Positions 19,173 through 31,011 of a stretch of 38,494 nucleotides of DNA are shown piece after piece. Both the position numbers and the translations under genes were made by a program. The stretch spans positions 1 to 38,494 of the forward strand of contig CACBGC010000002.1 of the NCBI GenBank assembly GCA_902538695.1. The letters run 5' to 3'. This stretch comes from an uncultured Synechococcaceae cyanobacterium (lineage in GTDB: Bacteria; Cyanobacteriota; Cyanobacteriia; PCC-6307; Cyanobiaceae). Each line of letters opens with the position of its first letter. Within the stretch, counting starts at the first letter, position 1. The notes under the pieces are model-generated. The model saw only the letters and a list, made by a program, of their open reading frames with translations, was not told where the DNA came from and did not search any database.

Positions 19173-20909
19173 TTAGCCCTCAAAAACAATACTAAATGTC
19201 TCTTTATCTAGATTAAATTTTCTTGTAGATGAATATAAAATTTCATTATTTATTGAAAATTTAGTATTGATTAATTTGATGCTGCTTTTTGGGTGTAACG
19301 CTTGTTCAATGTTTCTTGAAACAATAATTCCAATATTTGTACTATTTTCATAATTGGATAAAAACTGAATAAATAATTCTATATTCTTTATTTCTTCATC
19401 AGTAATGTTGGAATTGGTTCTATTCTGATCATGCAAAATTCGCCAAACTAATTTTGGTCTATTCCAAAAAGCCAATAACCTTGGAGTACTTTCTAGTTTA
19501 ATATTAATGTTCTTTTCACTACAGAATTTTATAACTTTATTTTTTATTGGAACTAGATCAATAGATTTATATTTCCCATCAAGAAAAATTGATATAAATG
19601 GATCGATATTCCTGGAATTAGGATTATCTTCATCAATCATGTGGCCTAACTTCGTTTTTTTTACACTCAAGTATTCTGCATTATTATCGTTTGGACAAAT
19701 TACTAATGGAACTCTTTCAATAACCTCTATTCCATAACCACCTAATCCAGCAATCTTTCTAGGATTGTTTGTAAGTAATTTCAGTTTTTTTATACCTAGA
19801 TCGGTTAATATCTGTGCTCCAACTCCATAGTTTCTAAGATCAGCGGGGAAACCTAATCTTTCATTAGCTTCTACAGTATCTAATCCACCATCTTGTAAAC
19901 TATAAGCTTTTAATTTATTTATTAGACCAATACCTCTACCTTCTTGTCTTAAGTAAACTACAACTCCTTCTTCCTCCTTTTCTATCCTTGATAAAGCAGC
20001 CTCTAACTGCGGTCTACAGTCACAACGTAAAGATCCAAAAGCATCGCCTGTTAAGCACTCTGAATGCATTCTTACTAGTACAGGCTCGTTTAATTTTGAT
20101 GATTTTTGTTTAACTAATGCAACATGTTCTGAACCATCAAGTTCATTAACGTATCCATAAGCTTTGAAATTACCAAAAATACTTGGAAGTACAGCATCGG
20201 ATTTTCTAAATACAAATCTCTCAGTTTGAAAACGATAACTAATTAAATCAGCTATGGATATTAATTTCATTCCCCACTGTTTTGCATACTCTTTAAGTTG
20301 TGGAAGTCTTGACATGGAACCATCAGGATTTTGTATTTCGCAAATCACTCCAGCAGGATAAAGACCTGACATTGCCGCAATATCTACTGCCGCTTCAGTA
20401 TGACCTGCTCTTTTTAATACTCCACCTTTCTTAGCTCTTAATGGGAAAATATGTCCTGGCCTTCTCAAATCATCAGGTTTTGTATTTGGGTTTATAGCAA
20501 CTTGAATTGTCTTTGCCCTGTCTTCAGCTGAAATTCCAGTAGTGACATTATTTTCAGGTCCAGCATCAATTGATATCGTAAAAGCTGTTTGATTTTCATC
20601 TGTATTTCTATCTACCATTAATGGTAAATCTAAAGAGTCAAGTTTTTCACCTTGCATGGCTAGGCATATAAGACCACGTCCCTCAGTAGCCATAAAATTA
20701 ATTTGCTGTGGAGTTGCAAACTGAGCCGCACATATTAAATCTCCTTCATTTTCTCTTCTCTCATCATCTACAACAATTATGCATTCACCATTTCTTATAG
20801 CTGCCAACGCATCGCTGATAGGATCAAATTCAATTTTAAAAGACTCATTTATATCCAAAATTGTTCCATTATTTGATTTGGGACTTGTTTCTTTCATTAT
20901 TCCTATCAA
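19173..20909 (-). CDS. ribBA: Bifunctional 3,4-dihydroxy-2-butanone-4-phosphate synthase / GTP cyclohydrolase II with C-terminal extension
   Basis: 578 aa; DDERRENEGDLI, LRRPGHIFPLRAKKGGVLKRAGHTEAAVD, HSECLTGDAFGSLRCDCRPQL, YLRQEGRGIGL. Confidence 0.96.
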   Translation of the reverse strand: MIGIMKETSPKSNNGTILDINESFKIEFDPISDALAAIRNGECIIVVDDERRENEGDLICAAQFATPQQINFMATEGRGLICLAMQGEKLDSLDLPLMVDRNTDENQTAFTISIDAGPENNVTTGISAEDRAKTIQVAINPNTKPDDLRRPGHIFPLRAKKGGVLKRAGHTEAAVDIAAMSGLYPAGVICEIQNPDGSMSRLPQLKEYAKQWGMKLISIADLISYRFQTERFVFRKSDAVLPSIFGNFKAYGYVNELDGSEHVALVKQKSSKLNEPVLVRMHSECLTGDAFGSLRCDCRPQLEAALSRIEKEEEGVVVYLRQEGRGIGLINKLKAYSLQDGGLDTVEANERLGFPADLRNYGVGAQILTDLGIKKLKLLTNNPRKIAGLGGYGIEVIERVPLVICPNDNNAEYLSVKKTKLGHMIDEDNPNSRNIDPFISIFLDGKYKSIDLVPIKNKVIKFCSEKNINIKLESTPRLLAFWNRPKLVWRILHDQNRTNSNITDEEIKNIELFIQFLSNYENSTNIGIIVSRNIEQALHPKSSIKLINTKFSINNEILYSSTRKFNLDKETFSIVFEG

Positions 20910-20984
20910 TATAGAAAAAAGTGTTTTAGTTACCTTAAATTCAACACTTTATAATCCTATCTCAAAGTCTGCCAATTCAAAGAA

Positions 20985-22040
20985 ATGAATGTTGCAATAG
21001 TAGGTGCTACAGGTTACGGCGGTATTCAAGCGGTAAATCTTTTAAAGAATAATAAAAAATACAAAATTTCATTTTTAGGAGGTAATAAAACATCTGGGTC
21101 AAAGTGGAATGATAATTTCCCTTTTATTTATCTAGATAATGATCCTTATATAGAAGAAATTTCAGTTGATAATATTTCAAAAAATGCAGATGTTGCTTTG
21201 CTTTGCTTACCAAATGGCTTATCTTCAACATTTACCAGGAAATTATTAGATAGAGGACTTAAAGTTATTGATTTATCTGCTGATTATAGATATAAATCTT
21301 TAGATGAATGGAAAAAAGTATATTCCAGAGAAGCTGCTATTTATAAAAGAAATGATGATGATTTATGTAAAGAGGCAGTTTACGGTCTACCTGAAATAAA
21401 CAAAGAAGCTATTATAAAAGGAAGATTAATTGCATGTCCAGGATGTTATCCAACATCTGCTCTTATTCCATTAGCTCCTTATCTCTCTCAAGGAATTATT
21501 GAAAATGAAGGTATAGTTATTGACTCTAAAAGCGGAACCTCTGGGGGTGGTAGAGAACCAAACCAAAAGCTACTCTTATCAGAATGTGGAGAAGGACTAT
21601 CAGCTTATGGATTGATAAACCATAGACATACCTCAGAGATCGAGCAAGTGGCATCTTTAATTTCTGGAAATAAGATTGAACTACTTTTTACACCTCATTT
21701 AGTCCCAATCTCAAGAGGTATGCATTCGACTATTTATGGGAGATTAAGAGATCCAGGATTAACTTCTGATGACTGCAGAATTCTTCTAGATAATTTTTAT
21801 AGAAAGTTTAAAAATATAAAAGTCTTACCTGTTGATACATTCCCATCAACAAAATGGGTTAAGAATACAAACCAAATTTTACTTTCCGTTAAAGTTGATA
21901 ATCGAAATGGAAGAATAATTATTTTATCTGTAATTGATAATTTGTTAAAAGGTCAGACAGGGCAAGCAATTCAAAATTTAAATATTATGTGTGGATTTTC
22001 AATGGATGAAGGTCTTGAATTAACTAATAATTTTCCTTAA
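20985..22040 (+). CDS. argC: N-acetyl-gamma-glutamyl-phosphate reductase
   Basis: 351 aa; VAIVGATGYGG, active-site ACPGCYPTS, KSGTSGGGREP. Confidence 0.97.
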   Translation: MNVAIVGATGYGGIQAVNLLKNNKKYKISFLGGNKTSGSKWNDNFPFIYLDNDPYIEEISVDNISKNADVALLCLPNGLSSTFTRKLLDRGLKVIDLSADYRYKSLDEWKKVYSREAAIYKRNDDDLCKEAVYGLPEINKEAIIKGRLIACPGCYPTSALIPLAPYLSQGIIENEGIVIDSKSGTSGGGREPNQKLLLSECGEGLSAYGLINHRHTSEIEQVASLISGNKIELLFTPHLVPISRGMHSTIYGRLRDPGLTSDDCRILLDNFYRKFKNIKVLPVDTFPSTKWVKNTNQILLSVKVDNRNGRIIILSVIDNLLKGQTGQAIQNLNIMCGFSMDEGLELTNNFP

Positions 22041-22680
22041 AATTATTTCTTATTAAAAAACCAGCAAGAGAGATTGAGTGAGGTAAAATTTTATGCTCAA
22101 GCATTTGTATTCTTTTGGAAAGTGATTCAATATCATCATCATTTCTAATTGACAATGCAGCTTGCATTATCAATGATCCACTATCTACCTCCTCTTCAAC
22201 AAAATGTACGGAACAACCAGTTATTTTTGAACCATTTAATATAGAGTCCTTTATCGCAGAACTACCTTTATATGCTGGAAGTATTGAAGGGTGAATATTT
22301 ATTATTTTATTCTTAAATTTATTAATAAAAAATGGAGTAACAATTTTCATCCATCCTGCCATAACCACAAGTTCAACATCGTAATGAATTAGAGTATTTA
22401 CAATTTCTAATTCAAATGACTCTTTTTGCACAAAGTCTTTGCCTCTTATAATTTTGTGAGGTATTTTTTTACTTTCTGCTCTAAGAATACAACCTGCATC
22501 ATCTTTGTTTGTTATTAAAACTTTTATATCTATATCTAATTCTCCTTTTTCTGAGAGATTAATTAATTCCTGAAAGTTTGTTCCTTTCCCAGAAGCAAGT
22601 ACACCTATTTTTAATTTTGGGGAAAATCTTCTAAATTCAGATATCTCAGGCGAAATTATGTAATTAAATGATTTATCCAA
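22024..22680 (-). CDS. purN: Phosphoribosylglycinamide formyltransferase
   Basis: 218 aa; IGVLASGKGTNFQELI, NIHPSILPAYKGSSAIKDSILNGSKITGCSVHFVEEEVDSG. Confidence 0.95.
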   Translation of the reverse strand: MDKSFNYIISPEISEFRRFSPKLKIGVLASGKGTNFQELINLSEKGELDIDIKVLITNKDDAGCILRAESKKIPHKIIRGKDFVQKESFELEIVNTLIHYDVELVVMAGWMKIVTPFFINKFKNKIINIHPSILPAYKGSSAIKDSILNGSKITGCSVHFVEEEVDSGSLIMQAALSIRNDDDIESLSKRIQMLEHKILPHSISLAGFLIRNNFKENY

Positions 22681-22863
22681 AGTTTTTTAATTTTATCCAA
22701 TGATAAATTCATATGAAATAAAAAAAACCCTCAATTTTAATTGTTTATATTCAAAAACATATTTATTTGAAGATAATAATTTAAACAAATTTAAATGATT
22801 CAAATCTATGTACTATTCGAATAGATATAATTGAATAATAAATAAAAGAAACAAATATATAAA

Positions 22864-24447
22864 ATGAATGAAGATTTAAACTCTTGGGATAAATTTTGTA
22901 ATTATCTTTGGTTTGATAAAAAATTAAACATTTGGTTAGACATAAGCAAAATTAATTTCACTAGTAAAGAGATAAAAAATTTAGAAGAAAAATTTATAGA
23001 TGTTTTTTCATCAATAAAAGAATTAGAAAATGGTGCAATCTCAAATATTGATGAAAATAGACAAGTTGGACATTACTGGCTTAGAAATCCATCAATTTCA
23101 CCCTCTTCTATAATAGTAGAGGAAATTAGAGCAGATATTAATGCAATCTCTGAATTTGGAAAACAAATTTTAAATGGAGATATTAAGAATAAGAATAATC
23201 AGAAGTATACTGATGTTCTATGGATAGGAATTGGCGGAAGTGGATTAGGTCCATTACTTATTACAGAGTCATTGCAGAAGTGTTCTAGAGGCTTAAATTT
23301 TTCTTATATCGATAATGTTGATCCTTTTTTAATTAGCGAAAAGTTAGAAGAGTTATCTGAAAAATTATCAACAACATTATTTGTAGTTGTAAGCAAATCA
23401 GGCGGTACGCCTGAACCTAGAATTGCTATGGAAATTATTAAAAGTCACTGCGAAAACAATTCTCATGAATGGAACTCTAATGCTATAGCTATAACTATGA
23501 AAGAAAGTAAGTTATTTAAAAAAGCCACTTCTGAAAATTGGTTAAAAATATTTAATTTGCAAGATTGGGTTGGAGGAAGAACTAGTATTACAAGCTCTGT
23601 GGGATTACTTCCATTAGCTCTTATTAATGAAAATATATTTGAATTTATTAGAGGTGCATCATTAATGGATGAAGCCACACGTATAAGTGATTTTAAAAAT
23701 AATCCAGCAGCACTATTATCATCCGCATGGTATTTAACTGGGGATGGTATTGGAAAAAGAGATATGGTCGTACTACCTTATAGAGATAGGTTACAGGTAT
23801 TTAGTAAATATCTCCAACAATTAGTAATGGAATCATTAGGAAAGAAATTTAATAGGAATGGTGAAGTAGTTAATCAAGGTATTTCCGTTTTTGGTAATAA
23901 AGGATCTACAGATCAACATGCTTATGTTCAGCAACTGAGAGATGGTATTGATAATTTCTTTTGTATTTTTATTGAATTATTAGATTCTCCATCTACTAAT
24001 ATTTTTAATGAAAAAGAGAATCCTAAAGAATATCTTTCTGGTTTTTTACAAGGAACCAGATCAGCACTCTCCAGTGAAAACAGACAAAGTATCACTATTA
24101 CATTGGAAAAGTTAAATTGTTTTTCACTAGGTGCCTTAATCGCTTTATTTGAGAGGGCTGTATCCTTCTACGCTGAATTGGTAAATATAAATGCATATGA
24201 TCAACCTGGAGTTGAAGCTGGAAAGAAAGCAGCCGCAAATATTATTGAGTATCAACAAAAAGTAAGTAATTTATTAGATGAAGGTGGAGAATATTCTATA
24301 AAAGACATAACATCATTATTTGATAATTCAGCGAGTGAACCTATATTTTTCATACTCCGTGAAATGTGTTTTAGTAATGATAATTATTTAGTTAAGGGCG
24401 ATTGGTCAAATCCAAATTCATTAGTTATTCAAAAAATAAATTCTTAA
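22864..24447 (+). CDS. pgi: Glucose-6-phosphate isomerase
   Basis: 527 aa; [54 protein letters not shown]. Confidence 0.97.
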   Translation: MNEDLNSWDKFCNYLWFDKKLNIWLDISKINFTSKEIKNLEEKFIDVFSSIKELENGAISNIDENRQVGHYWLRNPSISPSSIIVEEIRADINAISEFGKQILNGDIKNKNNQKYTDVLWIGIGGSGLGPLLITESLQKCSRGLNFSYIDNVDPFLISEKLEELSEKLSTTLFVVVSKSGGTPEPRIAMEIIKSHCENNSHEWNSNAIAITMKESKLFKKATSENWLKIFNLQDWVGGRTSITSSVGLLPLALINENIFEFIRGASLMDEATRISDFKNNPAALLSSAWYLTGDGIGKRDMVVLPYRDRLQVFSKYLQQLVMESLGKKFNRNGEVVNQGISVFGNKGSTDQHAYVQQLRDGIDNFFCIFIELLDSPSTNIFNEKENPKEYLSGFLQGTRSALSSENRQSITITLEKLNCFSLGALIALFERAVSFYAELVNINAYDQPGVEAGKKAAANIIEYQQKVSNLLDEGGEYSIKDITSLFDNSASEPIFFILREMCFSNDNYLVKGDWSNPNSLVIQKINS

Positions 24448-27014
24448 ACAACAATATTCATAATTTTTCCTTTAACAATAATTATTTTTCTTATTTCCTT
24501 ATCTCGAGTCCATTTTAATATGTTAGATCTTTTAAGAGTCAATTCTTTAATTTGATCTTCGCTCATATCATTATTAATATTTACTTTGTCTCTAACTTTT
24601 CCATTCACTTGTATTACTAGTTCATACGAATCTTCCTTAAGTGCCTCAGCATCAAAGGAAGGCCAGTGTTCTAAATGCACAGATTTTTTAAATCCTATAA
24701 GATGCCATATTTCTTCTGCAATATGAGGAGCAAAAGGAGCCAACAAAATACAAAATGTTTTTAAAGCCGCAATTTTTAAATTCTCGTTTACGTTATTAAT
24801 GGAATTTGATAAAGAATTATAAAACTTCATTAGTTCTGAAATCGCAGTATTAAATTGGTTATTTAATATGTCATTTGAAATTTCTTTTATAGCAATATTC
24901 ATTGACTTTATTAAACTTTTTTCTTTATCTGGATAGGAATTAGATTTACTATTTATATCATTTGCACAATTTATATAAAGCTTCCAAATCCTGCTTAAAA
25001 ATCTAAATTGTCCTTCAACATCTGCATCTCCCCATTCCAAATCTTTTTCTGGCGGTGCTTTAAATAATATAAACATTCTTGCTGTATCTGCTCCATATTT
25101 TTTAATTACTGATTCAGGGTCTATTCCATTATATTTTGACTTAGACATTTTCTCGAAAAGAACTTCGAGTTTGGTATTGTCAATTGGATCTGTAGGATTT
25201 GATAGGTCAGTAATATCGGAAGGAGAAACATATTTACCCGTTTTATTGTTTTTATAGGCTGCGGCCTGAACCATTCCTTGCGTTAATAGTTTTTTAAATG
25301 GTTCATCAATTTCAAATAATTCATTATCCCTCAAGGCTTTAGTGAAAAATCTTGCATATAACAAATGTAATATTGCATGTTCTACCCCTCCAACATATTG
25401 ATCTACAGGCAACCACTTATTGATTTCAATCTTATCAAATGGCTTATTAGAACATTTTGAAGATGGATACCTTAAAAAATACCATGATGAACACATGAAA
25501 GTGTCCATAGTATCAGTTTCTTTTCTTGCCGCTATTCCACATTTTGGGCATGTAGTGTTTATCCAATTATTATTATCACCTAAAGCATTAATCTTATTAG
25601 CCGAGATTTCTATATCTTTTGGTAAGGAAACAGGTAATTCCGATTGCTTTAATGGAACAGATCCACATTTTTTGCAATTAACTATGGGTATCGGACATCC
25701 CCAATATCTTTGTCTAGAGATTAACCAATCTCTTAGACGATATTGAATCTTATTTTCAGCCCATCCATTATTTACTCCCTCCTCTGAAATTTTTATTTTA
25801 GCAATAGTATTTTCTATGCCATTGTATTGATTTGAATTAATAAGATATCCTTTTTCTATATAAGCTTCTTCAAGCTGTTTATTTTGTTCACTTTTATCCT
25901 TTATTATTACCTGTTTAATATCAATATTATTTTTCTTAGCAAATTCAAAATCTCTTTGATCATGAGCAGGCACGCCCATAACAGCGCCTGTACCGTATGA
26001 ATCGAGAACATAACTTGCCACCCAAATAGGAATAGGTTCAGAATTGACTGGATTTATTGCTGTTAAGTTTGTTTTTATTCCAATTTTTTCAAGTTCATTA
26101 TTTTTATTATTTTTCAAATATTGTTTAAGATTTTTTATATCTTGTATTGTTTCTTGATCAGCAATATTTTTTACTAATGAATGATTAACAGAAATTGCTA
26201 AATAAGTAACTCCATATAAAGTATCTGGCCTTGTTGTAAATACAGTAATTTTCTCTTCTGGATTGGTATTGATATTGAAATTAATATTTGTGCCAATTGA
26301 CTTTCCAATCCAATTATCTTGCATTATTTTTACTCTTTCTGGCCAGTTATCTAATTTTTCTAAATCCTTCAATAACTCATCCGCATAATTAGTTATTCTT
26401 AAAAACCATTGCTTTAATAATTTTTTTTCAACTACTGCTCCAGATCTCCAAGATTTACCCTCTGAGTCAACTTGTTCATTCGCTAGGACTGTATTATCTA
26501 TAGGATCCCAATTAACTTCTGATTCCTTTTGATATACAAGACCTGCCTTGTATAACTCTAAAAATAGATATTGAGTCCAAATATAATAATTTTCATCACA
26601 TGTTGCAAATTCCCTATCCCAATCAACTGATAGTCCCAAAAGCTTTAATTGTGACTTCATATGAGAAATATTTTTTTTAGTCCAGACACTTGGACTAATT
26701 CCTCTTTCAATCGCTGCATTCTCAGCAGGCAAACCAAAAGCGTCCCAACCCATTGGATGTAAAACAGATTTGCCCTTAAACCTTTGGAATCGAGCTATTA
26801 AGTCTGTAATAACATAATTCCTAACATGTCCCATATGAAGATTACCTGAAGGGTATGGAAACATTGATAGGGCATAAAATTTATCGCTATTCTCAGTTAA
26901 TTCATCGGTTTTGTATAAATTGTTTTCTGTCCATATTGACTGCCATTTTTTTTCTATTTCAGATGGATTATATAAATTGGTATCAGCCTCATATTGTTTA
27001 TCGGGAGAAATCAC
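24444..27014 (-). CDS. leuS: Leucyl-tRNA synthetase
   Basis: 856 aa; [17 protein letters not shown], editing domain [24 protein letters not shown]. Confidence 0.98.
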   Translation of the reverse strand: MISPDKQYEADTNLYNPSEIEKKWQSIWTENNLYKTDELTENSDKFYALSMFPYPSGNLHMGHVRNYVITDLIARFQRFKGKSVLHPMGWDAFGLPAENAAIERGISPSVWTKKNISHMKSQLKLLGLSVDWDREFATCDENYYIWTQYLFLELYKAGLVYQKESEVNWDPIDNTVLANEQVDSEGKSWRSGAVVEKKLLKQWFLRITNYADELLKDLEKLDNWPERVKIMQDNWIGKSIGTNINFNINTNPEEKITVFTTRPDTLYGVTYLAISVNHSLVKNIADQETIQDIKNLKQYLKNNKNNELEKIGIKTNLTAINPVNSEPIPIWVASYVLDSYGTGAVMGVPAHDQRDFEFAKKNNIDIKQVIIKDKSEQNKQLEEAYIEKGYLINSNQYNGIENTIAKIKISEEGVNNGWAENKIQYRLRDWLISRQRYWGCPIPIVNCKKCGSVPLKQSELPVSLPKDIEISANKINALGDNNNWINTTCPKCGIAARKETDTMDTFMCSSWYFLRYPSSKCSNKPFDKIEINKWLPVDQYVGGVEHAILHLLYARFFTKALRDNELFEIDEPFKKLLTQGMVQAAAYKNNKTGKYVSPSDITDLSNPTDPIDNTKLEVLFEKMSKSKYNGIDPESVIKKYGADTARMFILFKAPPEKDLEWGDADVEGQFRFLSRIWKLYINCANDINSKSNSYPDKEKSLIKSMNIAIKEISNDILNNQFNTAISELMKFYNSLSNSINNVNENLKIAALKTFCILLAPFAPHIAEEIWHLIGFKKSVHLEHWPSFDAEALKEDSYELVIQVNGKVRDKVNINNDMSEDQIKELTLKRSNILKWTRDKEIRKIIIVKGKIMNIVV

Positions 27015-27119
27015 TTATTTTTATTTGTTAAATTATTATTTTAATATCCATTGTATAAAATAGAAATAGATTGTTAAAAGGAATAATTTATAATTAAAAT
27101 TTAAATATATTATCTACAA

Positions 27120-27980
27120 ATGAAAAATATAACTTTTGAAAAATATCAAGGTAACGGAAATGATTTCGTGATACTAGATTCTAGAGGAAATGAATTATAT
27201 AAAAATTACAAGACAAATAAAATATTTGATATAAAAAAAATTTGCAACAGACAATTTGGTATTGGAGCAGATGGTGTGATTTTTATAGAAGAACCTAATG
27301 AAGATAATTATGCAAAAATGATAATTTTTAATTCTGATGGTTCTGAAGCACAAATGTGTGGAAACGGAATTAGGTGTTTAGTTGAGTATCTCCACGTAAA
27401 TGATTCAATTAATAATAAAAATATAGAATATAAAATTGAGACTAAAGCAGGTTTAAAAATTGCAAAATATATAAATGATGAAATTACAGTAAAAATGGGA
27501 GTTCCAATTTTAGATTGTCTAAACATTCCAACAACAATCGAAAAAAAAATAAATTCAATTCCTTCACACGAATTTATTGAGAAAGATTTTAATAATATGG
27601 GTTATGCCGTAGGAATGGGAAATCCTCATTTAATATTCTTTGTAAATGACATAGAGTCAATTGTACTTTCCAGACTTGGTCCTATATTTGAAAAAAATGA
27701 ATTATTTCCTGAAAAAACTAATGTGCATTTTTGTCAAATTTTAAATAGAGATAATATCAAAGTAAAAGTATGGGAAAGGGGTGCAGGACCAACCTTAGCT
27801 TGTGGAACAGGTGCCTGTGCTATCCATGTAGCAGCTTATAAATTAGGCCTTTGTAATTCACAAACCATAGTAACCTTACCAGGAGGTAATCTTAAAATTG
27901 ATTGGTCAAAAGACGATTGTGAAGTCATGATGACCGGTAATGCTAAAAAGGTTTTCTCAGGATCAATGATAGTAAATTAA
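27120..27980 (+). CDS. dapF: Diaminopimelate epimerase
   Basis: 286 aa; KYQGNGNDFVILD, NSDGSEAQMCGNGIRC, ERGAGPTLACGTGACA. Confidence 0.97.
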   Translation: MKNITFEKYQGNGNDFVILDSRGNELYKNYKTNKIFDIKKICNRQFGIGADGVIFIEEPNEDNYAKMIIFNSDGSEAQMCGNGIRCLVEYLHVNDSINNKNIEYKIETKAGLKIAKYINDEITVKMGVPILDCLNIPTTIEKKINSIPSHEFIEKDFNNMGYAVGMGNPHLIFFVNDIESIVLSRLGPIFEKNELFPEKTNVHFCQILNRDNIKVKVWERGAGPTLACGTGACAIHVAAYKLGLCNSQTIVTLPGGNLKIDWSKDDCEVMMTGNAKKVFSGSMIVN

Positions 27981-29152
27981 TGGAAAATAATTTTATCTAT
28001 TTAGATAATGCCTCCACAACTCCATTATCTGAGAATGTTTTAAATATAATTAATTCAACTTACAAGAATTATTGGCAAAACCCTTCATCTACATATGAGC
28101 TAGGGATAAAATGCTCTACATATCTTGAAAAAATTAGATCTAATATTGCTTATATATTTGAAGCCGATTCAGAGGATATAATTTTTACATCTGGTTCTTC
28201 GGAATCCACAAATATTATATTTAATAATATTTATGAGAACTATAAAAATGGTAGGGTTGTTATTTCAAATGTTGAACATCAAGCAACAACTATTTGTGCT
28301 AATAAACTAAGAAAACAAAATTGGGATATTTACGAATGGACGGTAAATAATGATGGAATTTTAAATATTTCTAATATCGAAAAGATTTTAAAGAATGATA
28401 CTAAGCTTGTATCAATTATTTGGGGACAAAGTGAAATTGGGACAGTACAACCTGTCCAATTTATTGGTTCCAAATGTGAAGAATTAAATATAATGTTTCA
28501 TTTAGATGGAACTCAAATATTAAGTAATGGAATATTCAGTTGGAAAGATCTTAAATGTGATTTTTTAAGTTTATCTGCTCATAAATTTGGAGGTCCAAAA
28601 GGAATCGGTATTCTTTTAACAAAAGAAAAGTCTAGACAAATTTTAAAAAATAATGACATATCACCTACTCAGGAATTTTCAATTAGACAAGGTACACAAG
28701 CTTTGCCATTAATCGCTGGAATGTATGAATCATTAAAGAATATTAAAGGAAAAATAAAATTATATGATTACATTACTGAATTTCCTTCTAATAATATTAA
28801 TAAACTCAAAAATTATATTTTTCAAAAAATAAAGGATAATAATCATATAAAGATTACGGGTAGTATTAACCATAGACTTCCCAATCATATTTCGTTTCTA
28901 CTATTAAATAAACTATTTGAGCCTATAAGGGCCTATAAGATTGTTAATTTCATGTCAGAAAATAATATAGCCATTAGTAGTGGAAGTGCTTGTTCAAGCT
29001 CATCTGGGAAACCTAGTTCAACACTTAAAAACATTGGTTTAAAAGATGATGAACTATATTCAAATATTCGTGTTAGTTTAGGTTCAATAAATAATAAGTC
29101 AGAAATAGATAAATTTTTAGAACTTATTCAAATATGTATTGACAAATTTTAA
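27980..29152 (+). CDS. Cysteine desulfurase (NifS/IscS-type)
   Basis: 390 aa; IYLDNASTTPLS, SVVNVEHQ-like ISNVEHQAT, PLP Lys LSAHKFGGPKGIG, active Cys loop ISSGSACSSSSGKPS. Confidence 0.92.
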   Translation: MENNFIYLDNASTTPLSENVLNIINSTYKNYWQNPSSTYELGIKCSTYLEKIRSNIAYIFEADSEDIIFTSGSSESTNIIFNNIYENYKNGRVVISNVEHQATTICANKLRKQNWDIYEWTVNNDGILNISNIEKILKNDTKLVSIIWGQSEIGTVQPVQFIGSKCEELNIMFHLDGTQILSNGIFSWKDLKCDFLSLSAHKFGGPKGIGILLTKEKSRQILKNNDISPTQEFSIRQGTQALPLIAGMYESLKNIKGKIKLYDYITEFPSNNINKLKNYIFQKIKDNNHIKITGSINHRLPNHISFLLLNKLFEPIRAYKIVNFMSENNIAISSGSACSSSSGKPSSTLKNIGLKDDELYSNIRVSLGSINNKSEIDKFLELIQICIDKF

Positions 29153-29778
29153 TGGAAACCAATTACAGACTACCTAAAGATTTAAATGAATCTCTTAAGA
29201 ATATGGAGGATGCAATTATTCCAAGTTTATTAGATTCAAATAAAAGATTTACTATAGAATTTAATTTTGAAGGATTGAAGTTTAACAGAATTGGAATAAC
29301 TATTTACAAAATATTGTCTAAAAATAATAATGTATTTATAACATTTGCTGATCAAGGTGCTGTGGCTTTGGCGCAAAGAGACTATCCAGATATCAAAGAT
29401 AATATTTTTACTTTTAAATCATTTAATGAATCAAATAATATAAATAATGTTGATAGTGCAATGATATCGATACTACCTCAGCCATATGATTTCGATTCAT
29501 TTGAACCAATGTCTGATAATTATCAAGGTACGCATTATTCATTAAATCCAAAATTTGAAGATGCCAATATTGGTATAGGAAGTGTTATTAGAGAGCGACG
29601 TAAAAACTTTGTCAAAACATGGAAAAATATTTATTTTCTGCAGCCTTTAAATAAAGCTGCTCTTATGCATATTTATCCTGATAACTGGTTGCTTTTCAAA
29701 GAAGAAAATAAAAGATATTATTTTAAAAAAGAATTTGAAATTAAACCCGACAATGAATCTATTTTTGTAAATTTATAG
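29152..29778 (+). CDS. DUF1995 family protein
   Basis: 208 aa; RFTIEFNFEGLKFNR...FADQGAVALAQRDY...SVIRERRKNFVKTWKNIYFLQPL, plastid/cyanobacterial DUF1995-like. Confidence 0.75.
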   Translation: METNYRLPKDLNESLKNMEDAIIPSLLDSNKRFTIEFNFEGLKFNRIGITIYKILSKNNNVFITFADQGAVALAQRDYPDIKDNIFTFKSFNESNNINNVDSAMISILPQPYDFDSFEPMSDNYQGTHYSLNPKFEDANIGIGSVIRERRKNFVKTWKNIYFLQPLNKAALMHIYPDNWLLFKEENKRYYFKKEFEIKPDNESIFVNL

Positions 29779-29779
29779 A

Positions 29780-31003
29780 TTGAATGTGATAAAAAAAATT
29801 TATTCATTTTTCTTAACTGTTCTTGTATTAGTAACATCTCCTTTCTTAATAAGATATTTACTTGCAAAACAGAAAATAACTATTTTAAATAGTATTTATT
29901 TTAATTTCCCGGGAATAATTACTAAAAACAAAATATGTCCTACTTATGATGCTTTATTGAATCAAACGCTTGATGAATCTTTTAGTGTATCAATTATTAA
30001 TAATAAAGGGGAAATAATAAGTTCCTACAATGAGGATGTTACAAGGTTGCCGGCATCTAATCAAAAATTATTCTCATCAGCTTATGTTTTAAGTAAATAT
30101 AAATTAAATAAAAATTTAAAAACTTCCTTATTTAAAAATAAAAACGATTATTATTTACGCGGTCAAGGTGATCCAGATCTTAATTATGAAGATATAATCG
30201 AACTAATTTCAAATGTTAAGGAAAATAAAATTATTAACTTTAATATTGTAGAAATTGATTCAAAATTATCTTGGCCCAATGGTTGGACAAATACTGATAA
30301 ACTTTACGAATATGGATCTCCAATTACATCTCTTGCAATAGAAAGTAATCACAATAAATATGATGATATTTATTCACTAAAAATTTTTATTAAAAATTAT
30401 TTAAAAAATAAATTTCCAAATTCCAAAATATATATAAATATTTTTGATTCAAAAAAAACTTTTTATTTAAAAAATATTAAAGAGATAAATAAAATATATT
30501 CAACTCCAATTCTTTCATTATTAACTCTAACAAATTCTGAAAGCCATAATTTTACAGCTGAATCTCTCTTTAAAAATGCTTCAAATACATGGAACGATAA
30601 TGAATATATAAAATTGAAAAGATGGCTTGAAAATAAAGGCCTTCCAACAAATAATGCTTACTTTGCAGATGCTAGTGGATTATCTCGAAATAATAAAATT
30701 ACAACAAGGTTAGTTGTATTGTTTTTAGATAAAATGAGATATTTTAATGAATTTAAAGCTTATCAATCTACACTTTCAATTACTGGAGTAAGAGGAACAT
30801 TAGCTAAAAGATTTGTAAATACTGAATTGTCTGGAAAGTTTTTTGGCAAAACTGGGACTCTTTCAAATGTCTTTGCATTATCTGGCTTTTTATATAAAAA
30901 TGAAAGGCCAATAATTATAAGCATTATCCAAAATTCGAATAAAATTGATAAAGAAAAAGCTTTTAAATTATTACGTGATCTTTATTACATGAAATCTTGT
31001 TAA
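29780..31003 (+). CDS. D-alanyl-D-alanine carboxypeptidase/endopeptidase (PBP4 family)
   Basis: 407 aa; SxxK (ASNQK), SxN (SHN), KTG (GKTGTLSNVFALSGFL); TTG start as called, GTG at 29786 is an alternative. Confidence 0.87.
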   Translation: MNVIKKIYSFFLTVLVLVTSPFLIRYLLAKQKITILNSIYFNFPGIITKNKICPTYDALLNQTLDESFSVSIINNKGEIISSYNEDVTRLPASNQKLFSSAYVLSKYKLNKNLKTSLFKNKNDYYLRGQGDPDLNYEDIIELISNVKENKIINFNIVEIDSKLSWPNGWTNTDKLYEYGSPITSLAIESNHNKYDDIYSLKIFIKNYLKNKFPNSKIYINIFDSKKTFYLKNIKEINKIYSTPILSLLTLTNSESHNFTAESLFKNASNTWNDNEYIKLKRWLENKGLPTNNAYFADASGLSRNNKITTRLVVLFLDKMRYFNEFKAYQSTLSITGVRGTLAKRFVNTELSGKFFGKTGTLSNVFALSGFLYKNERPIIISIIQNSNKIDKEKAFKLLRDLYYMKSC

Positions 31004-31011
31004 AAAAAATA

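Noticed and set aside
25420-25746. Plus-strand ORF of 108 aa
   Set aside because: Fully antisense to the leuS coding region; apparent Cys/His content comes from the LeuRS zinc-region codons.
27230-27245. Poly-A run in dapF as possible programmed slippage
   Set aside because: dapF reads through intact with both catalytic motifs in one frame; A-runs are common in this AT-rich genome.
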